A stretch of 18,897 nucleotides of DNA from Magnetococcales bacterium (GCA_015232865.1 JADFYU010000045.1:1-18897), one strand, 5' to 3'. Counted from the first letter of the stretch, positions 6,977-15,486 are shown. Notes: generated from the sequence alone by a model not told the origin. Numbers and translations are program-made.

Positions 6977-7825
6977 TCAATCCAGTGAAAATACCATATT
7001 GTCGATCAGACGAGCCGTTCCAACCCGAGCAGCAATCAGCATCACCGGTGGTTGCTCGATCAGATCCAGTTCGACCAACGTTTGGGCATGCCGAACGACC
7101 ACATAGTCGATCCGATCAATACCGGCCTGGGTCAATACCTGTCGAGCTTGCTCTTCCAGGTGAGAAACCACCCGCTCTCCCTGACGGAAGAGGGTTTGGG
7201 CCTTCATCAAGGCCCGATACAACGCCGTCGCCTGACCGCGTTGGAACTCCGAAAGATAGCGATTACGACTGGACATGGCCAGACCGTCCGCCTCTCGTTT
7301 GGTCGCAACGCCGACCACTTCAACCGGAATCGCCAGATCCCGAACCATCTGCCGAATCAATGTCAGTTGTTGATAATCCTTGAGGCCAAAATAGGCCGCA
7401 TTCGGACCGACACAGTTCAGGAGAATGGCCACCACCGTAGCCACGCCCTGAAAATGGCCGGGGCGAACCGCGCCACACAGTTGTGACCCCAACGGCTCCA
7501 CCCGGATGGTCGTCTGACTGCCAGGGGGATAGAGCGTTTCGACATCGGGCAGAAAAATGGCGTCGCAGCCGACACCCTCCAAGAGCTCCCGATCCGCCTC
7601 GAAGGTTCGAGGATACCGGTCAAAATCCTCCCCGGGTCCAAACTGGGTCGGATTGACGAAAATGGAGACGATGGTTCGATCACACAGCTCTTTGGCCGCC
7701 TCGACCAAAGAGAGATGGCCCGCATGCAGTGCGCCCATGGTCGGAACAAAGCCGACCCGCTCGCCACGTTGAAGACAATCCTGGCTCCAACGATCCAGGG
7801 AGGAACGATCCGTTAAAATTTTCAT
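6977..7825 (-). CDS. panC: Pantothenate synthetase (pantoate--beta-alanine ligase)
   Basis: 282 residues, matching PanC, which joins pantoate and beta-alanine using ATP. Nucleotidyl-transferase motifs are present: PTMGALHAGH (about 28-37, the HIGH-type motif), VNPTQFGPGEDFDRYPR, YFGLKDYQQL (about 145-154) and DGLAMSSRNRYL (about 170-181). The ATG at 7823-7825 is 8 bp after the panB stop; an upstream TTG overlapping that stop would add only four residues (MITP) and is less likely. There is no good Shine-Dalgarno, so translation is probably coupled to panB. Confidence 0.97.
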   Translation of the reverse strand: MKILTDRSSLDRWSQDCLQRGERVGFVPTMGALHAGHLSLVEAAKELCDRTIVSIFVNPTQFGPGEDFDRYPRTFEADRELLEGVGCDAIFLPDVETLYPPGSQTTIRVEPLGSQLCGAVRPGHFQGVATVVAILLNCVGPNAAYFGLKDYQQLTLIRQMVRDLAIPVEVVGVATKREADGLAMSSRNRYLSEFQRGQATALYRALMKAQTLFRQGERVVSHLEEQARQVLTQAGIDRIDYVVVRHAQTLVELDLIEQPPVMLIAARVGTARLIDNMVFSLD

Positions 7826-7833
7826 CGGCGTAA

Positions 7834-8640
7834 TCAATCGGAAAAACCGTGTTCGGGTCCGGGGAACTGTCCCCCGCGCACCTCCTGAGCATAACGCTCC
7901 ACCGCCGCCCGAATCGAAGCCCCGCCAGCCATGTACTGTTTGACAAACCGGGGTTTGACATCTTCGTAGAGTCCGAGCAGATCGTAGAGGACCAAGACCT
8001 GACCATCACAGCCCAAACCGGCCCCGATTCCGATGGTTGGTATGGAGAGCTGTTGGGTGATCCTTGTCGCCAGATTGGAGGGAATCCCCTCCAAAACCAC
8101 GGCAAAAGCCCCGGCCTGCTCCACCGCCAACGCATCGGCCAAAAGCTGTGAGGCTCCGGCGTCATCCCGCCCCTGCACCTTGAAACCACCAAAGGCCTTG
8201 ACCGACTGGGGCGTCAAACCGATGTGGGCCATGACTGGAATACCCTGCCGGGTTAAAAAGCCAATGGTCTCCGCCACCGCAACGCCACCTTCAATTTTGA
8301 CCGCATCGCTGGCCGACTCCTTGAGAACCCGGATCGAGGCTGCCATGACCAGCTCTTTGCTGCTTTGGCAGATTCCGAAAGGCAGATCACACACCACCAT
8401 GGCCTGCCTGGTGCCGCGAGAGACCGCAGCCGCATGATAGATCATCTCATCCAGCGTCACCGGCAGGGTTGTCTCGTGGCCCTGGACCACCATACCCAGG
8501 GAGTCACCGACCAGGATGATATCGACCCCCGACTGATCCAACAATCTGGCAAAGGTATAATCATAGGCCGTCACCACGACGATGGGCCGGTTTTCAGTTT
8601 TTAATCGGGCGATTGCTGGAACAGACATGGCCGGACTCAT
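7834..8640 (-). CDS. panB: 3-methyl-2-oxobutanoate hydroxymethyltransferase
   Basis: 268 residues. PanB makes ketopantoate from 2-oxoisovalerate and methylene-tetrahydrofolate, the first committed step of pantothenate synthesis. Visible family motifs: TAYDYTFARLLD, the Mg-binding VGDSLGMVVQG (about 44-54), KIEGG (about 115-119), AHIGLTPQSV, VLEGIPSNLA (about 182-191, with the catalytic Glu) and TIGIGAG. Start choice: ATG 8638-8640 after GGTGG gives MSPAMSVPAIARL; ATG 8626-8628 (264 residues) is equally possible; a longer frame to 8679 adds foreign sequence. It starts panB-panC-panD. Upstream is a 487-bp gap separating it from folK, which often directly precedes panB in other genomes. Confidence 0.96.
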   Translation of the reverse strand: MSPAMSVPAIARLKTENRPIVVVTAYDYTFARLLDQSGVDIILVGDSLGMVVQGHETTLPVTLDEMIYHAAAVSRGTRQAMVVCDLPFGICQSSKELVMAASIRVLKESASDAVKIEGGVAVAETIGFLTRQGIPVMAHIGLTPQSVKAFGGFKVQGRDDAGASQLLADALAVEQAGAFAVVLEGIPSNLATRITQQLSIPTIGIGAGLGCDGQVLVLYDLLGLYEDVKPRFVKQYMAGGASIRAAVERYAQEVRGGQFPGPEHGFSD

Positions 8641-9127
8641 GATCCACCAAACCAAGCCGAATCGAAAGGCAAACCGCACGGAAGTGTCAGGGGGGTGGCG
8701 CGCCGGAAGAAAGGCGACTCCATCGTGAGGGCGTCAAGCAAAAAAAACCTGACCCCTTTGAAGAATTTTTTCATAGCAGTTCTTTAGTCCCGGTCCACCA
8801 AAATTGGTATTGATCCAGGCAAAAATTGAACACAACATTACGTTGCCAAACTTTCCGATCATTCGCACCATGAATTTTTGTGCCTGCGGTCGCTGCTCGC
8901 CACGGTTGACAAGTCAACGCCATACAAAAATTTTTCATACTGACAATCCTGATCCGGCCACGGCACGCACGCACCCGAAACAACCTGTTGATTCACCGAG
9001 GCCTGATGGAGAAAAGTCCCGTCACCAACACGAGGGCTTTCACTCTCCCCAGACACCAGACAAACCGGAAGGTTGCGCCATGCACGCCCGTTCTACTGCC
9101 AAATTCAGGATGATTGATCAGAACCCT
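8641..9127. other. 487-bp folK-panB gap, possible mobile-element scar
   Basis: No convincing protein gene is seen. The plus-strand stretch at 8732-8760 (GTCAAGC, eight A residues, CCTGACCCCTTTG) resembles end sequences I associate with REP-associated tyrosine transposase elements, and GTCAGG/CCTGAC occur as inverted short words at 8687 and 8749. A perfect palindrome sits at 8905-8918, flanked by imperfectly inverted AT-rich words (CATGAATTTTTGTGCC near 8870 and ACAAAAATTTTTCATAC near 8924). A minus-strand frame at 8771-8938 encodes 55 unrecognised residues after a weak AGGA. The panB promoter must be here or upstream of folK; no clear -35/-10 pair was found. Confidence 0.4.
8905..8918. repeat. 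Perfect 14-bp palindrome GTTGACAAGTCAAC-type
   Basis: Arms GTTGAC (8905-8910) and GTCAAC (8913-8918) surround AA. It lies in the folK-panB gap. It could be an operator for panBCD or the tip of a larger imperfect hairpin formed with the flanking AT-rich words. No T-run follows, so it is not a terminator. Confidence 0.35.
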
Positions 9128-9643
9128 TCAGACAGCGCGGAACAGGTGCTCCACACGAGCCGTATCATCAACACATTGTAACATGATGTCAACTGTTTTA
9201 CCGAGAACCGGATGCAAAAGATGGGGTGAAAGTTCCGCTAGCGGGGCCAAGACAAACCGACGTAAATGCAGGGAAGGATGAGGAATTTTTAATGTTTTAT
9301 GCCGGACAATCCGCTTGCCATAAAAAAGCAGATCGAGGTCTAAACGTCGAGGCCCCCAACGCTGTTCCCGGTCTCTATTGCGACCAAAGGAGGCTTCGAT
9401 TCGATGCAAGGTGCGCAACAGGGCTTTCGGCCCACAACGGGTTTCAACCAACACCACCCCATTGACAAACCAAGGCTGACGCACCGACCCCACCGGCTCG
9501 GTGCGATAGAGGGAGGATTGGCCGATAAGACGAATGCCACGGGGATGGTGTCGCAACCGTTCGACAGCTCGACGATAAAGAGCCGAAGCGTTCCCCTGAT
9601 TGGTACCGATGGCAATCCAGGCCCGTTGCGGGTTATCAGACAA
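9128..9643 (-). CDS. folK: HPPK: 6-hydroxymethyl-dihydropterin pyrophosphokinase
   Basis: 171 residues, usual FolK length. The enzyme transfers pyrophosphate from ATP to 6-hydroxymethyl-dihydropterin in folate synthesis. Motifs: AIGTNQGN near the N-terminus, YRTEPVG followed by QPWFVNGVV, the signature RWGPRRLDLDLL (95-106) with the two metal-binding aspartates, and PHPSLHLRRFVLAPLAEL (121-138). The start must be the TTG at 9641-9643: no in-frame ATG exists before the first conserved strand, and the nearby ATG (9648-9650) is in another frame. It begins 29 bp after the VanY-like gene and probably shares its transcript. Methylene-tetrahydrofolate is the co-substrate of PanB, which fits the nearby pan genes. 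Confidence 0.96.
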   Translation of the reverse strand: MSDNPQRAWIAIGTNQGNASALYRRAVERLRHHPRGIRLIGQSSLYRTEPVGSVRQPWFVNGVVLVETRCGPKALLRTLHRIEASFGRNRDREQRWGPRRLDLDLLFYGKRIVRHKTLKIPHPSLHLRRFVLAPLAELSPHLLHPVLGKTVDIMLQCVDDTARVEHLFRAV

Positions 9644-9672
9644 AACTCATGCTCTCTCAGCCAACCTGAAAA

Positions 9673-10536
9673 TCAAGATCGGGTATTGACCTTGATATGC
9701 CAAGGCTCAAAACGGACACCCAGCATGTTGTCCTTGGGATAACGAAGGGTTAAATAACCCAGATTCTCCAATTTTTTAAACACTTCCGTGGTTACGAACC
9801 GCTCGGTGAAGTTGTACCGGCCATAGCCCCGCTGCCCGACATCAAAATCGCTGATTCCGTGGAAGGAGTATCCGGGCGGAGCCAGAGACCGAGAGGCGCG
9901 GGAAAGATTGCCCTGGCTATCGTAAGCCTTTTCCAAAAACAGCAGAAACTGCTTGATGACGCTGCGCACACCGGAGGTCAAAACCACCTCGTTGCCAACC
10001 TGCCTGAGAATTTTGTTATAGGTTTCCAGTGGCCGTCCCTTGTATAGATAGTTGCCGGTATTGGGCACCTTGACCACCTCCCGCAACGGAATGCGGTCGG
10101 TCAGGTTTTTCAGCGGCTTTTCTCCATAGAACCCATAATCCGAGGCCCGTTCGTAAAAAATCATCTCAAGAAAGTTCAACTCCGCCATGGTAAAGGTACC
10201 CACAGAGGTATGCTGCCGAGAATATCGAATGGCGTCGTCAAAATCCAGCAGGTAGAAATTACCATATCCGACCAGTTTTTGGAGCCGACGAAAACGCATG
10301 ACCGACGATTCCAATAGCTGAAATTGACGCTCGGACAAAAAGATATCCCCTTGGTGATCCTCGTTGAACTGCCTCACCTTGGTCAGATAGAGCTTTAAAT
10401 CTGTTTTCCGAAACTTTGGCCGCACCACCGGCAGGGCCGGGGAATAGGCCGCCGATGCTTCTGAAATGAGACCGGTTCCCAAAGTCGCCGCAGCAACCCC
10501 GGAAGATACTGTTTTAATAAATTCTCTTCTCTTCAT
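9673..10536 (-). CDS. Tat-exported VanY/M15-type peptidase (D-alanyl-D-alanine carboxypeptidase-like)
   Basis: 287 residues from ATG 10534-10536. The N-terminus MKRREFIKTVSSGVAAATLG is a twin-arginine signal (RREFIK plus a mild hydrophobic stretch and ASA), so the protein is probably exported folded, perhaps with its metal. The C-terminal third has the M15B zinc peptidase marks: SGVRS (188-192), SFHGISDFDVG (224-234; His226 and Asp230 or Asp232 as ligands) and EPWHIKV (277-283; catalytic Glu277, ligand His280). Such enzymes trim the terminal D-Ala of peptidoglycan stems. The middle (about 45-180) has no domain I know. It diverges from the M14 peptidase gene, another predicted wall enzyme, and precedes folK. 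A longer frame to 10557 would bury the Tat motif and is rejected. Confidence 0.87.
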   Translation of the reverse strand: MKRREFIKTVSSGVAAATLGTGLISEASAAYSPALPVVRPKFRKTDLKLYLTKVRQFNEDHQGDIFLSERQFQLLESSVMRFRRLQKLVGYGNFYLLDFDDAIRYSRQHTSVGTFTMAELNFLEMIFYERASDYGFYGEKPLKNLTDRIPLREVVKVPNTGNYLYKGRPLETYNKILRQVGNEVVLTSGVRSVIKQFLLFLEKAYDSQGNLSRASRSLAPPGYSFHGISDFDVGQRGYGRYNFTERFVTTEVFKKLENLGYLTLRYPKDNMLGVRFEPWHIKVNTRS

Positions 10537-10682
10537 GATATTAGCTCGCTCAGTCAAGTCCTGACCCGAAACACAAAAGGAAACTCAACAACGCTCAAAA
10601 GATCCAACTGACTCAACATACCCCAGACTCCCAACCCAAGAGTCAAAAAAAGCAACAATGACGGGTTTCCACTATTCGGTTA

Positions 10683-10711
10683 TTGACGCACTGCTTACAT
10701 TACAGTAAAAA
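10683..10711 (+). promoter_or_regulatory. Candidate sigma-70 promoter for the M14-dapC unit
   Basis: TTGACG (10683-10688) and TAAAAA (10706-10711) are 17 bp apart, with five and four matches to the -35 and -10 consensus. Transcription would start near 10718, leaving a leader of about 65 nt before the chosen ATG 10785. This also argues against a far-upstream TTG start. The region 10537-10784 would then be shared with the divergent VanY-like gene. Confidence 0.35.
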
Positions 10712-10784
10712 CAGGCATTGTTTTGCGCAATCAATCCTTGACTGGGCAAATATTCGCTCAAAAACCAGCTACCCGAACAAAGTC

Positions 10785-12050
10785 ATGCAAATCCCATACC
10801 TATTCTCAGACAGTTCACCACTTTGCTCAGGAAGCAATTCGTCGTTCCCCTCAAGACGGCTCTACGCCTTTTTTTTTCTACTTGTTTCGGTGATTGCTGG
10901 GGGAGCTCAACCGGCAGAGGCCACCGAAACAGACAAAAAACCAATTGAGGTCAAAAGACTCACTACCCACGCCATCGCTCCAGATGATTCTTCGCAAGCC
11001 GACTTTCTAGCACCGCTTTCTGTTCAAGAGGCTCTGCAAGAAATTGTCGAACAAGCGGCTGACCGTTCCATTTTAGCGCCCAAGCCAAAAAAAAGAAACA
11101 CACAAAACGACGAACAAGCGGAAATATCGCCACACGGTGACGAAATACAGTCTGTCATTGACGACATATGCGGCAAAATTGGGGCCAAACTTGGCAGTGT
11201 CAGCAAACAGGAGTGCCTTGACCAGCGTTTTATTTTATCCGGCGGTCACTCCATCAACAAATTGCCCATTATTGTCCGGGAATACCCACCTCTGGAAAAT
11301 CGCAAACCCCAAGCGCGGATTCTTCTGATCAGCGGCATCCATGGCGATGAATATTCGGCGGTGAGCGTAACCTTCAAATGGATGAAAATCCTGGATCGTT
11401 ACCACACCGGGCTGTTCCATTGGCGTGTCGCCCCCCTGGTCAACCCGGACGGTCTGCTGAGAAAGAATTCCCAGCGGATGAACGCCCGAAATGTGGATTT
11501 AAACCGCAATTTTCCCACAACCAACTCTCATCGCGAGTGGCTGGCAGAGAGTCAATCCTACTGGGTCAACCAGACCCACAGAGATCCACGCCGGTATCCC
11601 GGTCCCGCCCCGTTAAGCGAGCCGGAATCCAATTGGGTCGCTGAGGAGATCGAACGGTTCAAACCCGATGCGGTGGTTTCGGTGCACGCCCCTTTTGGAC
11701 TCCTGGATTTTGACGGTCCACCCACCACTCCACCGGAGAGGCTGGGGCAGCTCTATCTCTCGCTGCTGGGCACCTATCCGGGATCGTTGGGACGTTACGC
11801 CGGAACCATCCAAAAAATTCCCATTATCACCATCGAGCTGGAACACGCCGGAATCATGCCGCAAAACCAGGAGATCAGTACCATCTGGAGAGATCTGGTC
11901 AGCTGGCTGAAGGGACATGTCAGGAGCCGGGAACCGATCACGGAAACGGCTGAAGAGAGCCGCACCAATACACCACAGATCATTGGCGAAGCGGACCATC
12001 CCGTCGCAACCCTGTTACGGAAACAAAACCATGAATCCCTATCTCGATAG
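10785..12050 (+). CDS. Exported M14 zinc peptidase, likely acting on murein peptides
   Basis: 421 residues from ATG 10785. A basic then hydrophobic segment (PSRRLYAFFFLLVSVIAGGA, residues 22-41, followed by QPAEA) is a signal peptide, somewhat inset from the N-terminus. Residues about 47-135 form a Glu/Lys-rich linker. The M14 carboxypeptidase fold follows: GIHGDE (185-189; zinc ligands His186 and Glu189), NARNVDLNRNF (233-243), SVHAP (third ligand His301) and TIELEHAG (catalytic Glu351). This subtype resembles murein tripeptide amidase MpaA, but MpaA is cytoplasmic whereas this one has an export signal, like the cell-shape DL-carboxypeptidases of helical bacteria. The gene overlaps dapC by 20 bp, tying it to mDAP synthesis. 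Substrate is inferred, not shown. Confidence 0.87.
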   Translation: MQIPYLFSDSSPLCSGSNSSFPSRRLYAFFFLLVSVIAGGAQPAEATETDKKPIEVKRLTTHAIAPDDSSQADFLAPLSVQEALQEIVEQAADRSILAPKPKKRNTQNDEQAEISPHGDEIQSVIDDICGKIGAKLGSVSKQECLDQRFILSGGHSINKLPIIVREYPPLENRKPQARILLISGIHGDEYSAVSVTFKWMKILDRYHTGLFHWRVAPLVNPDGLLRKNSQRMNARNVDLNRNFPTTNSHREWLAESQSYWVNQTHRDPRRYPGPAPLSEPESNWVAEEIERFKPDAVVSVHAPFGLLDFDGPPTTPPERLGQLYLSLLGTYPGSLGRYAGTIQKIPIITIELEHAGIMPQNQEISTIWRDLVSWLKGHVRSREPITETAEESRTNTPQIIGEADHPVATLLRKQNHESLSR

Positions 12051-13242
12051 ACTGCAACCCTACCCGTTCGAAAAGCTTTCCGCCCTGTTAAAAGATCAGC
12101 CAGTCAATACCAATCTGGCGGCGTTGAACATTTCAATCGGCGAGCCGAAACATCCGGTCGCCCCCTTTCTTCGCCAAGCCATGGCCGACGCCCTGGATGG
12201 TATCAGCCGTTATCCGACCACTCGTGGAGAGCTGCCCCTGCGTCAAGCTGCGGCCGATTGGCTGGAAAAACGTTTTGAGTTGGCGGCAAAAAGCATCAAT
12301 CCCGAGTCGAATATTCTACCGGTCAACGGCACGCGGGAGGCTCTTTTTTCCATCGCCCAGCTTTTTTCCGGCGACCATCCGGCGGGAGAAGAGTCGATCA
12401 TCCTCTCTCCCAACCCGTTTTATCAAATCTATGAAGGGGCGGCCCATATCGCCCGCGCCCGGCCGGTTTTTGTCAACGCCAACGCCGAGAATGGATTTTT
12501 ACCCGACTATCACGCTCTTCCGAAAAAGATTTTGGACCAGACCGAGCTGCTTTACCTTTGTACCCCCTCCAACCCCACCGGTTCGGTTTACAATCTGGAC
12601 CAACTCCAACAACTGATCGAACTGGCCGACCGTCACGATTTTGTGATCGCCTCTGACGAGTGCTACTCGGAGATCTGGTATCACACCGCCCCACCCGGAC
12701 TTCTACAGGCGGCCTGGAAGATGGGGCGCAGGGATTTCCACCGCTGCCTGGTCTTTCACTCCCTTTCCAAACGATCCAACATGCCCGGCGCTCGTTCCGG
12801 TTTTGTCGCTGGCGATGCTCACCTTCTCGACCACTATTTTCGATTGCGCACCTACACCGGCTGTGCGACCCCTCCCTTCATCCAAGCGGCTGCGGTCGCG
12901 GCCTGGCAGGATGAATCTCACGTGGAGGACAATCGGGTGCAATATCGACAAAAACTCAAGGAGTCCATCGACATTCTCTCCCCGGTGTTGCCCGTCACCC
13001 CTCCCGAAGCCGGTTTTTATCTCTGGCTCAAGGTTCCAGGCGGCGGGATATCCTTTGCTCAACAACTCTATCGAGAGTACAATGTCGTGGTGCTTCCAGG
13101 AGCCTATCTGGGCCGGGACAATGCCGGAGAAAATCCGGGAGCCCCCTACATCCGGGTTGCCTTGGTCGCCACACCCGAGGATAATCGGGAGGCGATGCGG
13201 CGCATCGCCGCCTGCGTTGAAAAATATCACCTGAACCCGTAA
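12031..13242 (+). CDS. dapC: Succinyldiaminopimelate transaminase
   Basis: 403-residue fold-type I PLP aminotransferase starting MNPYLDRLQPYPFEKL, typical of DapC, which makes N-succinyl-LL-2,6-diaminopimelate from the 6-oxo compound and glutamate. Active-site marks: SNPTG (Asn181), SDECYSEIW (Asp209, Tyr212), HSLSKRSNMPG (PLP lysine 247) and a C-terminal PYIRVAL with the substrate-binding Arg. The ATG at 12031 lies inside the last 20 bases of the M14 peptidase gene, after GGAAACAAAACC; frames starting further upstream add junk. The dapD and dapE genes 227 bp downstream complete the succinylase branch, which strongly supports this assignment over other class I aminotransferases. Confidence 0.95.
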   Translation: MNPYLDRLQPYPFEKLSALLKDQPVNTNLAALNISIGEPKHPVAPFLRQAMADALDGISRYPTTRGELPLRQAAADWLEKRFELAAKSINPESNILPVNGTREALFSIAQLFSGDHPAGEESIILSPNPFYQIYEGAAHIARARPVFVNANAENGFLPDYHALPKKILDQTELLYLCTPSNPTGSVYNLDQLQQLIELADRHDFVIASDECYSEIWYHTAPPGLLQAAWKMGRRDFHRCLVFHSLSKRSNMPGARSGFVAGDAHLLDHYFRLRTYTGCATPPFIQAAAVAAWQDESHVEDNRVQYRQKLKESIDILSPVLPVTPPEAGFYLWLKVPGGGISFAQQLYREYNVVVLPGAYLGRDNAGENPGAPYIRVALVATPEDNREAMRRIAACVEKYHLNP

Positions 13243-13317
13243 CTTCAGGGCAAACTCGGGCATTAGGGCCGCTGAAAAAATTATTAATCCTAATTGTGCC
13301 AGATTTTGATTCACCTG

Positions 13318-13346
13318 TTGTTAAAAAAAGTGCGCACATCCATTAT
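13318..13346 (+). promoter_or_regulatory. Candidate promoter upstream of dapD
   Basis: In the 227-bp dapC-dapD gap, TTGTTA (13318-13323) and CATTAT (13341-13346) are separated by 17 bp, with four of six consensus matches each. The spacer carries the palindrome GTGCGCAC. The gap is AT-rich and no strong terminator is seen, so dapDE may be driven both from here and by read-through from dapC. Confidence 0.3.
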
Positions 13347-13469
13347 CTGTCACTCTTTGTTAATATCGCGGGCGGGCCAAAATGACAAACCAAGACGGAT
13401 GATTGATTTTTTCCGCACCCTAAACCATTACTGATTATTTTTAATTGTCGTTTTAAGGAGAAGAGCGTC

Positions 13470-14321
13470 ATGGCGGATCTGCAAACCACCATAGAACAGG
13501 CCTGGGAAGACCGAGATTCACTGTCATCAAAAACCACTGGCCCGATCAGAGATGCCGTCACTGCTGCCATCGAAGGGTTGGATAGCGGCCAGTTTCGCGT
13601 CGCTGAAAAAAACCCGACCCACCCGGAAGCCATTCACGGCTGGGTGGTCAACCAATGGTTGAAAAAAGCGGTCCTGCTCTATTTCAAGCTTCATGACAAC
13701 GTTGTCATGGCCGGCTCGGAAGCCAACTATTTTGACAAGGTTCCCACCAAAACGGCTGGTTGGAGTGCTGAACGATTTCAAGCCGGAGGATTCCGGGTCG
13801 TGCCACCAGCCACGGTTCGCAAAGGCAGCTTTATCGCTCCCGGCGCCGTCTTGATGCCTTCGTATGTCAACATCGGAGCCTATGTTGACAGCGGAACCAT
13901 GGTTGACACCTGGGCGACGGTTGGATCGTGCGCTCAGATCGGCAAGAACGTCCATCTTTCCGGCGGCACCGGCATTGGCGGCGTTTTGGAGCCTCTCCAG
14001 GCCAACCCGGTCATCATCGAAGACAACTGCTTCATCGGTGCACGAGCCGAGGTTGCCGAAGGGGTGATCATTGGCGAAGGCTCGGTCCTCTCCATGGGGG
14101 TCTATCTGGGTGCCTCGACGAAAGTCATCGATCGAGCAACCGGTGAGGTCCATATGGGCTACGTTCCGCCCTTTTCCGTTGTCGTTTCCGGCACCATGCC
14201 CGGCAAGCCCCTGCCCGATGGCCGCCCCGGTCCCAACCTCTATTGCGGCGTGATCGTCAAAACCGTCGACGCCAAAACCCGCTCGAAAACCGGCATCAAC
14301 GAACTGCTCCGTGAATTCTGA
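13470..14321 (+). CDS. dapD: Tetrahydrodipicolinate N-succinyltransferase
   Basis: 283 residues, near the common DapD length of about 275-285. The enzyme succinylates tetrahydrodipicolinate with succinyl-CoA in lysine/mDAP synthesis, working as a left-handed beta-helix trimer. Residues about 1-100 are the helical N-terminal domain; residues about 105-235 hold hexapeptide repeats ([53 protein letters not shown]); the end ([20 protein letters not shown]) is the conserved CoA-binding tail. The ATG at 13470 has an ideal ribosome site, AAGGAG at 13455-13460, nine bases upstream. The last bases overlap the GTG start of dapE by 11 bp, so the two are translationally coupled. Confidence 0.98.
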   Translation: MADLQTTIEQAWEDRDSLSSKTTGPIRDAVTAAIEGLDSGQFRVAEKNPTHPEAIHGWVVNQWLKKAVLLYFKLHDNVVMAGSEANYFDKVPTKTAGWSAERFQAGGFRVVPPATVRKGSFIAPGAVLMPSYVNIGAYVDSGTMVDTWATVGSCAQIGKNVHLSGGTGIGGVLEPLQANPVIIEDNCFIGARAEVAEGVIIGEGSVLSMGVYLGASTKVIDRATGEVHMGYVPPFSVVVSGTMPGKPLPDGRPGPNLYCGVIVKTVDAKTRSKTGINELLREF

Positions 14322-15486
14322 CAAACGGGGGGAGCCTGGCTCCCCCCTTCTTCTGGCTCAAGAGCTCATCCAAGCCCCCTCCGTCACCCCCCATGATCGG
14401 GGCTGTCAGGAGATCCTGATCCAACGGCTGGTCCACTTGGGATTTACCATTCATCGGCTGCGGTCTGGCGCGGTTGAAAATTTTTATGCGCGCCGGGGAC
14501 GGCTGGGGAAAAATTTTTGTTTCGCCGGCCATACCGATGTGGTCGCGACCGGCAACCCGGCAGAGTGGTTGAGCGACCCATTCGCCGCCAAGGTGATTGA
14601 CGGCCAACTGCTGGGACGCGGGGCCTGCGACATGAAAGGGGCTTTGGCAGCCATGGTCGTCGCCTGTGAACGGTTTTTGCTGGCCCACCCCGATTTTGAC
14701 CGGCACAACTCCCTCTCCTTTTTGATCACCGGCGATGAAGAGGGCGAGGCGGTGGATGGGACGGTGCGGGTTTTGCATTGGCTCAAAGAGAACAACGAAT
14801 CCCTGGATTACTGTCTGGTCGGAGAGCCGACCAGCGTTGCCCAACTGGGAGATTGCCTGAAGAATGGCCGCCGAGGTTCCGTCAACGGCATTCTTACTTT
14901 TTTCGGTAAACAGGGGCATGTCGCCTACCCCCACCTGGCCGTCAACCCCATTCATCAATCGGCCCCGCTCATCGACAAACTGGCGCAGACCCGCTTCGAT
15001 TCCGGCGACGATTATTTTCCGGCCACCACCATTCAATTCACCAACATTCAGTGCGGTGACGGTTCCACCAACGTGGTTCCCGGTCAATTGGAGGCCTGCT
15101 TCAACATTCGATTCAGCCCTCAAAACAGCCCGGAATCCCTGGAACAAAAAATCCGCTCCATTCTGGATGGGGCCGACCTGAACGCCTATCAGCTCACCAT
15201 GAAAGTCTCCGGCCTGCCCTTTTTGTCAGCTGAAGGCCCCCTCCGAGAGGCTTTGAACAAAAGCATCCAAGAGAGCCTGGCCCGGATTCCCGAGGCATCG
15301 ACCGGCGGCGGCACCTCTGACGCCCGATTTATTTCCCAGATCTGCCCACAAACCATGGAGTTTGGTCTGGTTGGTCGTTCCATGCATAAAATTGATGAAG
15401 GGGTTCCGACCGATGACATCGACCGACTCACCGATGTCTACACCCGTCTGCTGACCCATCTGCTGGCCCCCGATCAAACAATGTGA
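14311..15486 (+). CDS. dapE: Succinyl-diaminopimelate desuccinylase
   Basis: 391 residues of the M20 di-zinc family; it removes succinate from N-succinyl-LL-DAP. Motifs: FAGHTDVV (zinc His74, Asp76), GRGACDMKG (bridging Asp107), GDEEGEA (catalytic Glu143, zinc Glu144), GEPTS, and SMHKIDEGV near the end with the second-site His. The dimerisation domain lies at about 185-295. The GTG at 14311, inside the end of dapD, is the only credible start, because conserved [13 protein letters not shown] begins at about codon 15 and no ATG lies between. The N-terminus ([12 protein letters not shown]) is slightly longer than usual and its codons form a strong hairpin (14327-14347). No independent Shine-Dalgarno is present, so expression should depend on dapD translation. 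Confidence 0.97.
   Translation: MNSDKRGEPGSPLLLAQELIQAPSVTPHDRGCQEILIQRLVHLGFTIHRLRSGAVENFYARRGRLGKNFCFAGHTDVVATGNPAEWLSDPFAAKVIDGQLLGRGACDMKGALAAMVVACERFLLAHPDFDRHNSLSFLITGDEEGEAVDGTVRVLHWLKENNESLDYCLVGEPTSVAQLGDCLKNGRRGSVNGILTFFGKQGHVAYPHLAVNPIHQSAPLIDKLAQTRFDSGDDYFPATTIQFTNIQCGDGSTNVVPGQLEACFNIRFSPQNSPESLEQKIRSILDGADLNAYQLTMKVSGLPFLSAEGPLREALNKSIQESLARIPEASTGGGTSDARFISQICPQTMEFGLVGRSMHKIDEGVPTDDIDRLTDVYTRLLTHLLAPDQTM
14327..14347. repeat. Strong GC hairpin at the dapD-dapE junction
   Basis: GGGGGGAGCC (14327-14336) and GGCTCCCCCC (14338-14347) are perfect inverted repeats around one T. In RNA about eight pairs would form with a small loop. It starts six bases after the dapD stop and lies in codons 6-13 of dapE. 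It is followed by TTCTTCTGG, not a clean T-run, so full termination is unlikely. It may pause transcription, limit dapE translation or protect an mRNA end. Confidence 0.6.

Noticed and set aside
8771..8983. Minus-strand small gene of 55-70 codons in the folK-panB gap
   Set aside because: Weak ribosome site, no recognisable domain and Trp/Cys-rich composition; treated as part of the non-coding gap.
10683..10784. Upstream TTG start extending the M14 peptidase by 34 residues
   Set aside because: The added residues displace the signal peptide further inward and the TTG coincides with a plausible -35 box.
11917..12030. Upstream extension of dapC by 38 residues
   Set aside because: The added sequence is Arg-rich shadow coding of the M14 gene; DapC proteins begin at the MNPYLDRLQPYPF segment.
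13527..14324. Long minus-strand frame antisense to dapD
   Set aside because: dapD is certain from its motifs and Shine-Dalgarno; the antisense frame is a codon-usage shadow.
14327..14347. Intrinsic terminator between dapD and dapE
   Set aside because: The hairpin is strong but no T-run follows and it lies inside dapE, so it is listed as a hairpin rather than a terminator.
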